Positions 7,694 through 17,233 of a stretch of DNA of 54,539 nt are shown here, piece by piece. A model generated the notes under the pieces. It was not told the origin of the DNA. It saw nothing but the letters and a program-made list of their open reading frames with translations, and searched no databases. Both the position numbers and the translations under genes were made by a program. The stretch spans positions 1 through 54,539 of the forward strand of contig JARXAQ010000017.1 in the NCBI GenBank assembly GCA_029865825.1. The letters run 5' to 3'. This DNA is from Rhizobium sp. (GTDB lineage: Bacteria > Pseudomonadota > Alphaproteobacteria > Rhizobiales > Rhizobiaceae). Position 1 is the stretch's first letter; every line of letters starts with the position of its first letter.

Positions 7694-9937
7694 TTAAAAA
7701 ATATTGGTCACCGTTGCTTGGATATAATTGCGGTCTAGAAGTCGCTCAACGTCTTCTGGTGGCTCGGGCCGACCCAACAGGAAGCCTTGAACCTGAGTAC
7801 AGCCAGCCGAAAGCAGGAAGTCCGCCTGCGCTTCGGTCTCCACGCCCTCTGCCAGCACATCCAATCCCAATGTGTTTGCGAGCGAGATGATCGCCGAAAC
7901 GATTGCGCAGTCGTCGGGATCATGTGGAGACTCAGATATGAATGAGCGATCAATTTTGAGTCTAGACAGTGGAAAGCGCTTCAGCATACTCAGGCTCGAA
8001 TATCCCGTGCCGAAATCGTCCAGCGCCAGTTTAACTCCGAGTTTTGTCAGCTCCTTCATTCGAGTTACCGCTGCATCCACGTCCTTCATGATGAGGCTCT
8101 CAGTGATCTCGATTTCGAGCCATATAGGATCAAGCCCCGTGCGTGCCAGCACGTCCGCGACCATGGTGGTCAGACCGGGGTCCTGGAACTGTCGTGCAGA
8201 CATGTTCACCCCTATCGTCACGGGATTTAGCCCCGCATCTTGCCAGGCTCGACCTTGACGGCAAGCTTCTTCCAAGACCGTCTTACCAAGTTCCAGGATA
8301 AGTCCACTTTCCTCTGCTATCGGAATGAAGCTACAGGGCCCAATCAAGCCCTCTGTCGGATGATTCCATCTAACGAGCGCCTCTACGCCCGTGATAACGC
8401 CAGTTCGAAGGTTCTTTTGCGGCTGGTAATGGAGGATGAATTCGCTGCGGTTCAAGGCGCGTCGTAGTTCTTCGTGGCGAAGGAGTTTCTGCGAAGCCTC
8501 ATGCGCCATATCGATTGCAAAGAGTGTCACCCCGTCGCGACCGTCTCGCTTGGTGCGATACATCGCAAGGTCGGCACGTGCGAGAAGCTGGGAGGGAGTT
8601 GTACCGTGGTCGGGATACACCGCCAGACCGATGCTCGCCGTTGCCCTCAACTCATATCCATTCACCATGTGAAGACGACCGATAGATTTTCTAAGTTCTT
8701 GTGCCTGAGCGATCAGGTCATGACCGGCCTCAGGCAGGACCACTACGAATTCATCCCCACCAATGCGCGCTGCAAGTCCGTTAACTCCAATCGCGTCCGC
8801 GACGATGGCCGCAACCTCTTTAAGGAGTTCATCTCCCGCCTCATGGCCGAGAGTGTCGTTGATCAGTTTGAAGTTGTCCAAGTCCAAAAAGGCAACCGCC
8901 ACTCGCGTGGCGCCGTGTGCTGCTGAGGCAAGCATTTCCTTTAGCTTGTGATCAAGACCATCGCGTTTGAGTAATCCCGTTAATGCGTCGTGCTCCGCCA
9001 GAAACCGGATGCGTTTCTCAGCCAGGATGCGGTCAATGGCTATGCCCGCCAACCGCGCCGCTGACGTTATAAACTCGCTTAATGAGGGCTCAGGCCTTCG
9101 ACCGAATAACGTGACGACTAGTAAGGCGTGCAGGCTGCCGTCGGAGGCCCGAATTTCGACACTTCGGACGAAGTCTTGGGGGTCTCGTATTTGTTCAACG
9201 AGTTGCTCCATCTCGCACGCCGCCGTGGTCATACCGACGACGCTCACTGTGGTGCCCTTCGGCCATCCAACAGTGGAGCAGACTGCAAGCTTTAGTTCGG
9301 TCTTGCCGTGGGGTACAAACAAGACGGTTTCGACACCATCGGCGGCCTGCTCAAGGAGGGCCGCGAACCTCTCGAAGAACTCAGTCGCGGGAACAGCTTC
9401 AATGATCATTTCGAGGAGCCGAGCCTGTACCGACATCAGGCGCTCAGACGCCTTCCTAGCGGTGATGTCGCGAGACGCACCGACGACACCAACAATTTGA
9501 CCTTCGCTATCCTTCAACGGAACGCGCGACATCATCAGCCATCGGTCTTGCCCGCCTTTTAAGGCGCGCTCCTCATAGCCAAGGTCGGCAATGCCTGACG
9601 CTATTACTCTCTGCTCAATCTCTGCAATCGGCGCTGCGAGTTCGGGGCCATGCAGGTCGAAATCGGTTAGGCCGATAATTTCGTCAACGCTCGACAGCCC
9701 ATTATTTCGAACAACAGCGTTGTTTGCGAAAAGGAACCGCCCATTGAGATCCTTCGCATAAATGTAATCGGGAACGTGGTTGATCATAGTCTCAAGCCAA
9801 CTGTACCGGTCAGCGAGCGTCGGCCCGTTCTCCCTGAGCAAGCTGGCCACGTACTCCAGATGCTGGGAAAGGGTTGACGGGGACTCGTTCTCCTCGCGAA
9901 TAATCAGCCTCCTTTGAGTGTCAGAGTTGTAGCGCAC
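7694..9937 (-). CDS. PAS-GAF-GGDEF-EAL cyclic-di-GMP turnover protein
   Basis: A 747-residue cytoplasmic signalling protein. A PAS domain (about residues 45-165, with NHVPDYIYAKDLNGRFLFAN) is followed by a GAF-like region (170-310), a diguanylate cyclase domain with an intact RIGGDEF signature, and a C-terminal phosphodiesterase domain with VEALVRWNHP, ALDDFGTGYSSL and AEGVET. Both catalytic motifs are complete. The RxxD product-inhibition site five residues before GGDEF is missing (the position reads GVNG). The protein could therefore make or degrade cyclic-di-GMP, depending on the PAS and GAF input. No membrane segment is seen. It is transcribed in the same direction as the next two GGDEF genes, but a 176-base gap separates it from them, so it probably has its own promoter. 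Confidence 0.95.
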   Translation of the reverse strand: MRYNSDTQRRLIIREENESPSTLSQHLEYVASLLRENGPTLADRYSWLETMINHVPDYIYAKDLNGRFLFANNAVVRNNGLSSVDEIIGLTDFDLHGPELAAPIAEIEQRVIASGIADLGYEERALKGGQDRWLMMSRVPLKDSEGQIVGVVGASRDITARKASERLMSVQARLLEMIIEAVPATEFFERFAALLEQAADGVETVLFVPHGKTELKLAVCSTVGWPKGTTVSVVGMTTAACEMEQLVEQIRDPQDFVRSVEIRASDGSLHALLVVTLFGRRPEPSLSEFITSAARLAGIAIDRILAEKRIRFLAEHDALTGLLKRDGLDHKLKEMLASAAHGATRVAVAFLDLDNFKLINDTLGHEAGDELLKEVAAIVADAIGVNGLAARIGGDEFVVVLPEAGHDLIAQAQELRKSIGRLHMVNGYELRATASIGLAVYPDHGTTPSQLLARADLAMYRTKRDGRDGVTLFAIDMAHEASQKLLRHEELRRALNRSEFILHYQPQKNLRTGVITGVEALVRWNHPTEGLIGPCSFIPIAEESGLILELGKTVLEEACRQGRAWQDAGLNPVTIGVNMSARQFQDPGLTTMVADVLARTGLDPIWLEIEITESLIMKDVDAAVTRMKELTKLGVKLALDDFGTGYSSLSMLKRFPLSRLKIDRSFISESPHDPDDCAIVSAIISLANTLGLDVLAEGVETEAQADFLLSAGCTQVQGFLLGRPEPPEDVERLLDRNYIQATVTNIF

Positions 9938-10113
9938 GCGGGTTGCTCCTAATTCTAGACAAACTTTATAGCGGAGACCTTAGAGTATGGTTACGCTCTG
10001 TCGGCCGGCCGCGATCTCACGGGCGGGCGGGTGATAAATTTGTTGTCGCTCCAACTCGTAAACCGGCGCCTTTCTCTTTTGATCTTAGTGGTCATCACCA
10101 CAACGAGCCCGTG

Positions 10114-11937
10114 TCACATTGGGAGGAATTGTCCCCTTGCTACTAACAGATCGGCTGCTTCCTTTGCGGGAACCGCTTTGGCGTATAGGTAACCCTGACC
10201 CAGCTGGCAGCCTCGATCGAGTAGCAAGTGTTCTTGGTTTTGATGTTCAATGCCCTCTGCGACAACCTTTATTCCCATGCGTCTGGTTATGTGCAAAAGG
10301 CCCTCAATTATTGCGGTGCTGGCCTCGTTAACGCCGAGGAGATCGACGAAGCTCTTGTCGATTTTAATGATATCTACCGGAACAGTCAGCAAATGGGTCA
10401 GGGACGCAAAGCCCGTACCAAAGTCGTCAAGTGCGATCTTGAATCCGGCGTCTCGCAGACTTTTAATCTGGCTTGCAATTTTGCCGTTGGTATCGCCAAG
10501 ATAGACCGACTCGGTGATCTCCAGGATGATATATCTGAGTGGAATACCGGCCGCGCTAAAGGCTTCATTCAAAAAGTGAATAAAGTCGTTGTCTGAAAGG
10601 TCGCTTGCCGAGACATTGATACCGACATGCTGAAACGGAATTGACGAGGCAAGCCAGGTGCCTATATCTCTGACGATACACTGTATCATCTGGCGAGTGA
10701 GTTCGCGTGCCACGCGCGCGTCTTTAGTAGCCTCATGAAAATGTCCAGCTGCTAAGATCGTGCCATCGGCGAGCCTTATCCGGGCAAGCGCCTCCGTTCC
10801 TACCAGTTGATGGGAATCAAGCCTACAGATCGGCTGATACCAAGCTTCGACCCGTCGCTCGGCAAGAGCGTTGGAAAGTAGCTGGATGGCCTGATTACGT
10901 TTGCTGATCGTAGTTGCGACTGTTGGGTCGAACAAGGTCCAGGTACCGCGGGCAAACTCCTTGCCGTGGTAAAGTGCCTGGTCTGAGTGTTGCAGCAGGT
11001 TTAGCTCCGAGCCAGGCGTCTCTTCGACGGCGAGCCCTATTGTGACGCTGGGTAGTATCTTAACGCCCGCGCAGATCAGCGCAGTTGCGGAGAGGAGACA
11101 GATCCGTTCCGCTAGCTCTTGTATTTGATTCAGAGAAAATCCTTCGACCACCACAGCAAATTCGTCGCCGCCAATGCGAAATGCCCGCCCATTTATGACG
11201 AGGTGCATCAGGTGTTTCGCTGCGGCAGCGATTAAGCTGTCGCCGACAAAATGCCCGAAGGTGTCGTTGACCTGTTTCAAGTTATCAACGTCGATCAGCA
11301 GGATTGACCGCGGCCCTTCCGGCACTTTGTCCACCATCCGCCGAAAGGCTGCTCGATTGGGCAAACCGGTCAGGCTGTCCGAGTATGCTAGTCTCTCCAT
11401 CTCCGCAACCCGCTCCCTGTGCTCAAGCACGATCATGCAGAGCGGTAAGCAGCCCTCGATAATGCTTTGCTCAAGTGGAGTCGGTCCGCGACATTCCTTG
11501 AAGTAAAGCGCGATAGTCCCGACAACCTTGCCCGCCCTTGAAAGAACCGGGCTTGAAAAGCAGGCTCGCAATCCGAGCGGCTTTATCAAAGGGGCGTAAT
11601 TGCGCCATCGTTCGGATTTTTGCAGGTCAATGTCTGTTACCGCGTCACCCGTGAATGCTGCGGCACCACACGAGCCTTGAAGAAGCCCAATGGGTTGGCC
11701 GGTGATAGCCTTGACGAAAAATGGTTCCAAGCCCGGTCCGGCGCATGGCTGCAGGCAGTCCTCGTCGTCGACGAGGAGTATGGTTGCCGTGGTCGATGGC
11801 AGTTGATCCTCTAGAAAAAGACAAAGAGCCTCAAGCCCTTTTGAGGGCTCGTGGCCCTCCGCGAGCATTTTCAAAACGACGTTTTGAACCTCTAACAGCA
11901 TGCTCGCGCCTTCACACCACGCCCCAAGTGAAATCAA
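10114..11937 (-). CDS. GAF-GGDEF-EAL cyclic-di-GMP turnover protein
   Basis: A GAF domain (about residues 20-170) precedes a diguanylate cyclase domain (ERLAYSDSLTGLPNRAAF, FRIGGDEF) and an EAL phosphodiesterase domain (GTEALARIRLADG, ALDDFGTGFASL, AEGIEHQ). Both active-site motifs are intact; the RxxD inhibitory site is absent (VING). The frame opens with a TTG at 11937 that overlaps the stop of the upstream gene as TTGA, compatible with translational coupling. An ATG at 11901 with GAAGG upstream gives a 595-residue alternative and may be the true start. The tight junction with the GGDEF-PilZ gene upstream means the pair is an operon. Confidence 0.94.
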   Translation of the reverse strand: MISLGAWCEGASMLLEVQNVVLKMLAEGHEPSKGLEALCLFLEDQLPSTTATILLVDDEDCLQPCAGPGLEPFFVKAITGQPIGLLQGSCGAAAFTGDAVTDIDLQKSERWRNYAPLIKPLGLRACFSSPVLSRAGKVVGTIALYFKECRGPTPLEQSIIEGCLPLCMIVLEHRERVAEMERLAYSDSLTGLPNRAAFRRMVDKVPEGPRSILLIDVDNLKQVNDTFGHFVGDSLIAAAAKHLMHLVINGRAFRIGGDEFAVVVEGFSLNQIQELAERICLLSATALICAGVKILPSVTIGLAVEETPGSELNLLQHSDQALYHGKEFARGTWTLFDPTVATTISKRNQAIQLLSNALAERRVEAWYQPICRLDSHQLVGTEALARIRLADGTILAAGHFHEATKDARVARELTRQMIQCIVRDIGTWLASSIPFQHVGINVSASDLSDNDFIHFLNEAFSAAGIPLRYIILEITESVYLGDTNGKIASQIKSLRDAGFKIALDDFGTGFASLTHLLTVPVDIIKIDKSFVDLLGVNEASTAIIEGLLHITRRMGIKVVAEGIEHQNQEHLLLDRGCQLGQGYLYAKAVPAKEAADLLVARGQFLPM

Positions 11938-13196
11938 ACGAAGCTGATCTCCAGTACATGTTTGTTCCGCGAGACCACCCTACATTCGGTCTCTAAACCG
12001 GCTGCTTCAATGCTCAATCGAAAGCGTGCGGGTATCAAGGAGGCTTCCGAGACCGCGATGCTAGCCCCATCAGGCCCGAGCGAGCGAATGGTGCAATCGA
12101 TCGTGGATCGTCGATCGTTCATGAGTATACGTCCCGATTTCAGCACACGCCGTCTTGAAGCTGTATCTTCCCCCTCTCCGGTTCTCTTCCCCCAGACTTC
12201 GCAACGATCCCGGCCGGCTTCCTTGGCTTGATACATTGCCGCATCAGCCTGGGCGAGCAGCGTATCGATGTCCTTGGCTACGATCGAGGCGGCCGTAACT
12301 CCGAAACTTGCTGTGACCGCTAATGTCACTGCGTTGAGCACAACTTCTGAGGATGCCACCGCCTGGCGCAATTTTTCTGCCGTTTCGAGAGCACCCTCTC
12401 GCCCGACATGCGGCAATACAATCGCGAACTCCTCGCCACCAAGCCTGCCGAAGAGATCGCCAACCCGCAAATGATTTCTGCAAACCGAAGCGACTGATTT
12501 CAACACTTCGTCGCCGGCCGCATGCCCATGTTGATCATTGATCTTCTTGAAGTGGTCAATGTCGAGCATCAAGCAGCTAATCTCGTGCCTGTGCCGACCG
12601 GCCTGAGCGATCAACCGGTGCGCCTCCTCGCGAAACGTGCGGCGGGTCGACAGTCCAGTCAAACCATCAGTTGCCGCGAGTTTCGCCAGGGAAACCCTGT
12701 CCATCACGGCTCCGGCAAGTTCCTCTAGAACGCGTGTATCGCGCCTACCAAACGAACGTGGCTTGCTGTCAATCGCGCAGATCGTGCCGACAATGTGACC
12801 TTCATCGGTCCTAAGCGGAAATCCTGCGTAAAAGCGTATGTGGGGAGGATTAGTGACGGCGGGGTGCCGACAAAACCGCTCATCAAGAAGTGTATCTTGG
12901 ACAACGAGCTGATTTTCCGTCTCCAGTACGTAGCGACAAAACGTGTCGCCCCGGGGGAGTTCATCGTCTGGCATCCTCGAGCAGGCCTTGTACCATTGAC
13001 GGTGAGCGTCAATGAACGAAACAATGCCAATCTCGACGCTGAAGATCTCCTTTATGAGCCGTACGATCCGATCAAAGCCAGGGTCTCTTGGACTGTCGAG
13101 AAGATCCAGATCTTCCAACGCCTCAAGCCGAGCAGCCTCCTTGCGCACTGCCTCCGCCGATAACTTCCCAAACGGGCGCGCGACCACCATCTTCAC
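11934..13196 (-). CDS. GAF-GGDEF-PilZ diguanylate cyclase
   Basis: A 420-residue protein with a GAF sensor domain (about residues 25-165; contains SFIDAHRQWYKACSRM and AGFPLRTDEGHIVG), a diguanylate cyclase domain with RLGGEEF, and a C-terminal PilZ-like segment (about 345-420, starting RRRVLKSGRILMN with DCTIRSLGPDGASI). The I-site RVGD lies exactly five residues before GGEEF, so feedback inhibition by cyclic-di-GMP is predicted, unlike its two neighbours. The PilZ domain could sense the product directly. This GAF-GGDEF start (EALEDLDLLDSP) is common in alphaproteobacteria. First gene of the operon with the GAF-GGDEF-EAL gene. Confidence 0.92.
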   Translation of the reverse strand: MKMVVARPFGKLSAEAVRKEAARLEALEDLDLLDSPRDPGFDRIVRLIKEIFSVEIGIVSFIDAHRQWYKACSRMPDDELPRGDTFCRYVLETENQLVVQDTLLDERFCRHPAVTNPPHIRFYAGFPLRTDEGHIVGTICAIDSKPRSFGRRDTRVLEELAGAVMDRVSLAKLAATDGLTGLSTRRTFREEAHRLIAQAGRHRHEISCLMLDIDHFKKINDQHGHAAGDEVLKSVASVCRNHLRVGDLFGRLGGEEFAIVLPHVGREGALETAEKLRQAVASSEVVLNAVTLAVTASFGVTAASIVAKDIDTLLAQADAAMYQAKEAGRDRCEVWGKRTGEGEDTASRRRVLKSGRILMNDRRSTIDCTIRSLGPDGASIAVSEASLIPARFRLSIEAAGLETECRVVSRNKHVLEISFV

Positions 13197-13605
13197 CTCC
13201 GATTTGGTTTACGATACAATCATAGTGGTAAACAAAGATTGGAGCGGGTGGCCGAAAACTGATGCCTAACGCTACGGTACCTCCCTCTCATTCGAGGCAG
13301 GCATTCTTTGTGCTCACGTCCACGCTCTTGCTTAAGAACGCCCTTGCGAACCAGTGTTGTGACTACGCTGGAGACCTCAATTCATCGGATACGGTTGAGT
13401 GTCCTTAATTGCGGAATAAATTGTGATCAATTTCGCGGCGTAGCGGCGTGGCGCTGTAAACCTGCGATTGTTCTCGATGAGCGTGGGCATTTACTGCCCC
13501 TTGCATTGCAGTTTTGGGACAGACACATATAACTTTTTGGCGGCACTTGCCTGACGAAGCGCTCAGCTGACTCGATTGCGCCGATCTCGAAAGCGGAAAT
13601 GAAAC
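13197..13605. other. Divergent intergenic region before the KaiC-like gene
   Basis: This region separates the minus-strand cyclase operon from the plus-strand KaiC cassette and should hold both promoters. Only a short inverted repeat, GTTTAC / GTAAAC, near 13207-13233 stands out. No gene is supported. Confidence 0.5.
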
Positions 13606-15051
13606 ATGCCGAAACGAAAAAAGCCTGCCGTCGTCAGCACCGGCATTGTCGGCCTCGACCAAATTTTGCGCGGTGGCCTCCCGGCATCTAACTTGTATAT
13701 GCTTCAAGGCGCCCCTGGTTCAGGCAAGACTACGGCTGCGTTGCAGTTTTTGCGCGCTGGCGTCGAGGCTGGTGAGAACTGTATCTATGTTACGCTATCG
13801 CAGACAGCCTCGGAGTTGGAGGCGATCGCCGTTTCACATGGCTGGACACTCGATGGCATCCGGGTTGAAGAGTTGTCGACCTCTGGTACGGTCAATGAGG
13901 CCGATGACCAGAGCATATTTCTGACCGCCGACCTTCGATTGGACGAAACACGTAAAGCCATTGAAGCCGCGATAGAGGAGCACAAGCCGCGTCGTCTCGT
14001 CTACGATTCCCTACTTGAGATCCGCCTGATTACCGGTGATAGCCCCCGCTTTCGTCGCGAGCTGATCGGCTTTAAGTCGTTCCTTGCAAAGAGGAATGTC
14101 GCGGCGCTGCTCCTCGATACCCAAACAACCGTGACCGATCGCAGCGGTGAAGAGGTTGAAGGCCTTGCTCATGGCGTTATCCGCTTCGACAAGTCGCTTG
14201 AAGAATACGGCGGGGTCCGTCGCCGCATAGAGGTCTCAAAGATGCGCGGCGTGCCCATCGCCGATGGTTATCACGATATGGCTATCCGCGAAGGCGAGGG
14301 CGTCGTGGTGTTCCCTCGTATTATGCCGAGCACTGCGGCGGAGAGCGCCAAGCCCCAACTGATCAAATCTGGTGTGGCCGAGTTGGATGAGATGTTCGGC
14401 GGTGGCCAAGAATCCGGGACGACAACTTTGGTTATTGGCCAGTCGGGTACCGGCAAGTCGACAATGTCCTCACTGTACGCAACAGCCGCACTCGAGCGCG
14501 GGGAGAATGTCGCGCTCTTCTTGTTCGAGGAGCGGCTTGAGACGTTCTTCCGTCGGTCGGAAGGCTTGGGCATGCAACTGAGGCAGTTTCATAAAGAGGG
14601 CAAGCTGATCCTGCGCGATTTCAATCCCAATGAAATCTCCCCAGGCGAATTCGGACAGATCGTCCAGGATGCCGTCACGCAGAACAAATCGCGGGTCGTG
14701 GTCATCGACAGTTTAACCGGCTACCTGAACTCTCTACCGCACCGCGAAAAAGCGGTTCGCGATATTCAGTCACTCCTCAAATATCTCGCCCGTTCGGGCG
14801 TGCTGACAATGCTGATCGTTGCGCAACATGGCCTGATCGGCCAGAATGTCGGCATCGATGTTGATGTGAGCTTCCTTGGCGATACCGTGCTGCTTTTGCG
14901 GATCATGGAACATGAAGGGCGCTTGCGCCGGAACATCACTGTCGTCAAGAAGCGCCATGGTCCGCACGATCTCAACATCCGTGAACTCATCATCGAGAGT
15001 GGGGGCGTAAGCGTGGTTGCGTACAATCCTCTCCCAGAATCAAAAGGATGA
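13606..15051 (+). CDS. KaiC-like tandem RecA-fold ATPase
   Basis: The 481-residue protein has two RecA/KaiC domains in tandem, as in circadian KaiC. Domain 1 has Walker A GAPGSGKT (35-42) and Walker B RRLVYDSL. Domain 2 has Walker A GQSGTGKS (about 277-284), the FEE carboxylates in LFLFEERLE, and Walker B VVVIDSL. Residues 1-30 (TGIVGLDQILRGGLPASN) give the usual KaiC entry. No kaiA or kaiB gene is present nearby, so a true oscillator is not implied. Instead the next two genes are a histidine kinase, joined by an ATGA overlap, and a receiver protein. That points to an ATPase acting as an upstream timer or switch for phosphorelay signalling. Family assignment is firm; function is inferred. Confidence 0.92.
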   Translation: MPKRKKPAVVSTGIVGLDQILRGGLPASNLYMLQGAPGSGKTTAALQFLRAGVEAGENCIYVTLSQTASELEAIAVSHGWTLDGIRVEELSTSGTVNEADDQSIFLTADLRLDETRKAIEAAIEEHKPRRLVYDSLLEIRLITGDSPRFRRELIGFKSFLAKRNVAALLLDTQTTVTDRSGEEVEGLAHGVIRFDKSLEEYGGVRRRIEVSKMRGVPIADGYHDMAIREGEGVVVFPRIMPSTAAESAKPQLIKSGVAELDEMFGGGQESGTTTLVIGQSGTGKSTMSSLYATAALERGENVALFLFEERLETFFRRSEGLGMQLRQFHKEGKLILRDFNPNEISPGEFGQIVQDAVTQNKSRVVVIDSLTGYLNSLPHREKAVRDIQSLLKYLARSGVLTMLIVAQHGLIGQNVGIDVDVSFLGDTVLLLRIMEHEGRLRRNITVVKKRHGPHDLNIRELIIESGGVSVVAYNPLPESKG

Positions 15052-16082
15052 CCGTCTCCACCGAAAGCGAGCTGGACTGGGTGCTCGTCCTTGCTCCCTT
15101 TCGCAAGGATGCAGATTACATCGCTGCCTTTCTCCAGGAGCATAAGATCGAGGTCAAAGCTGCCAAGCCAGACGCTGATTTGATCGAGAACCTCGCCATG
15201 TCTCCTGGCATGATCGTCATCACGCATGAAGCACTTAGTCCTAATGTTCTGGACCGAGTTGCTGCGCATCTTGTTGAGCAGCCCGACTGGTCAGAGGTGC
15301 CCATCATCGTCCTTTTGGAGCGAGCGGCACCACTTTTTCGTATTCGGACCCAATTGCAAGATTGCTGGCCGGGCGCGCGCATACTGTTTTACTCACGTCC
15401 TATCACACCGCTGGAACTCGTGAACGGCATTCAGTCTAACCTATTGGTGCGACTGCGGCAGCGTGAGGTGCGCGATTCCATCGAGCGCGAAAAAGAGCTT
15501 CGTCTGGAGCTTAATCACCGGGTCAAGAACATACTGGCGAGTGTCCAGTCGATTTTCCAGATGACAAAAAGAGGGGCTACAACCCTGGAGGAGTTGGCCC
15601 AGGACTTCTCCGGTCGCCTGCAGGCGCTGTCCAATGTGCATGCCGCTGTGTTTGAGGCTGGTGGTGAGACGGTTCGTCTGTCTGCGGTCGTTGCACTTAC
15701 TGTGTCGCCATACAATGGCGACGGGGCCACGCGCATCAAAGTCACTGGCGAGGATATGGTTGTTCGGCGGGACGCAGGAACGACAATTGCGTTGTGTCTT
15801 CACGAATTGATTACAAATGCCATTAAGTACGGTGCGCTTTCGCAACCCGGTGGGCACGTTGAGCTAGTTTGGGCGATGGCCGCCGGTCAAACCGATTTCC
15901 GTCTAAGTTGGGCAGAGGTCGGGGGGCCCGCGGTGCGCGAGCCTACCAGGCAAGGGTACGGAACGCGTTACGTGCGTTCCGCTCTCAGTTCACTGTTCGG
16001 AACTGTCCCCGATATCGCATTTGCTCCGGATGGCTTTCACTGCAGTGTTCAAGGCCCAGCCGAACGCATTAGCGCAAGCTGA
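15048..16082 (+). CDS. HWE-family sensor histidine kinase with N-terminal receiver-like domain
   Basis: The 344-residue protein begins with a REC-like fold (about 10-130) without a transmembrane segment. The kinase core carries ELNHRVKNILASVQS (phosphoacceptor His), the N-box LHELITNAIKYGAL and the diagnostic WxE in FRLSWAEVGGP, which defines the HWE class frequent in rhizobia. The start codon overlaps the stop of the KaiC-like gene (ATGA), so the two are translated together and probably interact. A cognate single-domain receiver follows 150 bases downstream. The input must come from protein partners such as the KaiC-like ATPase rather than from an extracellular domain. Confidence in the family is high. 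Confidence 0.92.
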   Translation: MTVSTESELDWVLVLAPFRKDADYIAAFLQEHKIEVKAAKPDADLIENLAMSPGMIVITHEALSPNVLDRVAAHLVEQPDWSEVPIIVLLERAAPLFRIRTQLQDCWPGARILFYSRPITPLELVNGIQSNLLVRLRQREVRDSIEREKELRLELNHRVKNILASVQSIFQMTKRGATTLEELAQDFSGRLQALSNVHAAVFEAGGETVRLSAVVALTVSPYNGDGATRIKVTGEDMVVRRDAGTTIALCLHELITNAIKYGALSQPGGHVELVWAMAAGQTDFRLSWAEVGGPAVREPTRQGYGTRYVRSALSSLFGTVPDIAFAPDGFHCSVQGPAERISAS

Positions 16083-16232
16083 TCGCCAGCCCGATTGGTG
16101 CGAGACGCGATCTCAATTAACCATCGAGAAAATAAATTAAAATCTGGAGGATCAATTACTCTGGTGGGACGTTTTCCTCGTTCGGCCAACCAATTGAGAA
16201 GCGCAAAAATCTGCCGGGGAAAAGTATAAGGA

Positions 16233-16613
16233 ATGGCGCAAAACGGGGAGACAGTAATTGTGGTAGAGGACGAAACACTCGTCCGCATCGATATCGCAAT
16301 GTCACTTCAAGAAGAAGGTTTCTTCGTGTTCGAAGCGTCGAGTGCCGATGAAGCGATAGAAATCTTGAATGCGCACCCTGAAATTTCCCTGATGTTCACT
16401 GATATCGACATGCCCGGCAGCATGGACGGTTTGAAGCTGGCAGAGGCCGTGCGTGACCGATGGCCCCCCGTCAAGATTATAATCGCGTCGGGCCATCGCC
16501 AGCTGAGAGATGACCTTCTTCCGGTTGAAGGCCGCTTCTTCACAAAACCTTACGACCATGCCCGGATCATCGCAGCTATGAGAGAAATGCTCATTCCCTC
16601 ACAAGCACCATGA
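16233..16613 (+). CDS. Single-domain response regulator (CheY-like receiver)
   Basis: A 126-residue stand-alone receiver. The acidic pocket is VVEDETLVR, the phosphoacceptor Asp lies in LMFTDIDMPG, the switch serine in IIASGH and the conserved lysine in FFTKPY. There is no output domain, so it must act by protein contact, as in HWE-linked phosphorelays. An AAGGA site lies just before the ATG. Its position just behind the HWE kinase marks it as the likely partner. Confidence 0.92.
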   Translation: MAQNGETVIVVEDETLVRIDIAMSLQEEGFFVFEASSADEAIEILNAHPEISLMFTDIDMPGSMDGLKLAEAVRDRWPPVKIIIASGHRQLRDDLLPVEGRFFTKPYDHARIIAAMREMLIPSQAP

Positions 16614-16724
16614 TTGGCTGGCGCGACGATAGCGTTACGCACCCCAAAGAACATTTGCGTCGATCCAAGCGCGCATCGGCTCAATCAGCCTAAGCGTCAT
16701 TCCCGAAACCAGCTTGTAATCAGA

Positions 16725-17125
16725 GTTGACGGAGCCCTTCGCGCACGAATTCGAATTCCTGCGGAATGACCTCAACCGCTCTGTCAACCAACTCGACCGG
16801 CGCGAAGCTCGTCAGCGACACCGGCCGGGCATTCAGAACCATTTCCAAGCTGATGGTCGAAATCAACGACCACGTGGTCGCGAACTCGACCGCCGCACGC
16901 GAGCAGTCCACCGGTCTTTCGTAGGTGAATGGCGCTGTAAATGGCATGGACCAGACGACACAGCAGAATGCGGCAATGGTCGAGGAGAGCAGTGCCGCAG
17001 CTGAAACACTTGCCAGCGAGGCAACGAAACTCCGCGGCATAATGTCCAAATTCGATCTGGGTACAGGCAATGGGAAAGGACGTCATCAATCGTCTGCAGC
17101 AGATAGACCCGTACGTGCAGCCTAA
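16725..17125 (+). pseudogene. Degraded methyl-accepting chemotaxis protein, C-terminal relic
   Basis: Reading from about 16802 gives AKLVSDTGRAFRTISK and then VEINDHVVANSTAAREQ, followed by an in-frame TAG at 16922-16924. The same frame then continues with VNGMDQTTQQNAAMVEES and ends in KLRGIMSKFDLG. This is the end of an MCP signalling hairpin and its C-terminal tail. Upstream, SVNQ (about 16781-16792) is recognisable only in another frame, so a frameshift near 16795 is also present. The N-terminal sensor and membrane part are absent. The gene is clearly dead. Confidence 0.8.
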
Positions 17126-17233
17126 TCGTTGCTCGTCTCTTTTCCAATGATGGCTAATTCAGTCATAGGTCAAACGGTACGGAAAGTTAGGCATTGGATG
17201 GTAGACAAATGCTCAAACGAGTGAGGATGCAAT

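Noticed and set aside
8240-9562. Several plus-strand frames inside the PAS-GGDEF-EAL gene
   Set aside because: They are antisense shadows of a gene with complete catalytic motifs.
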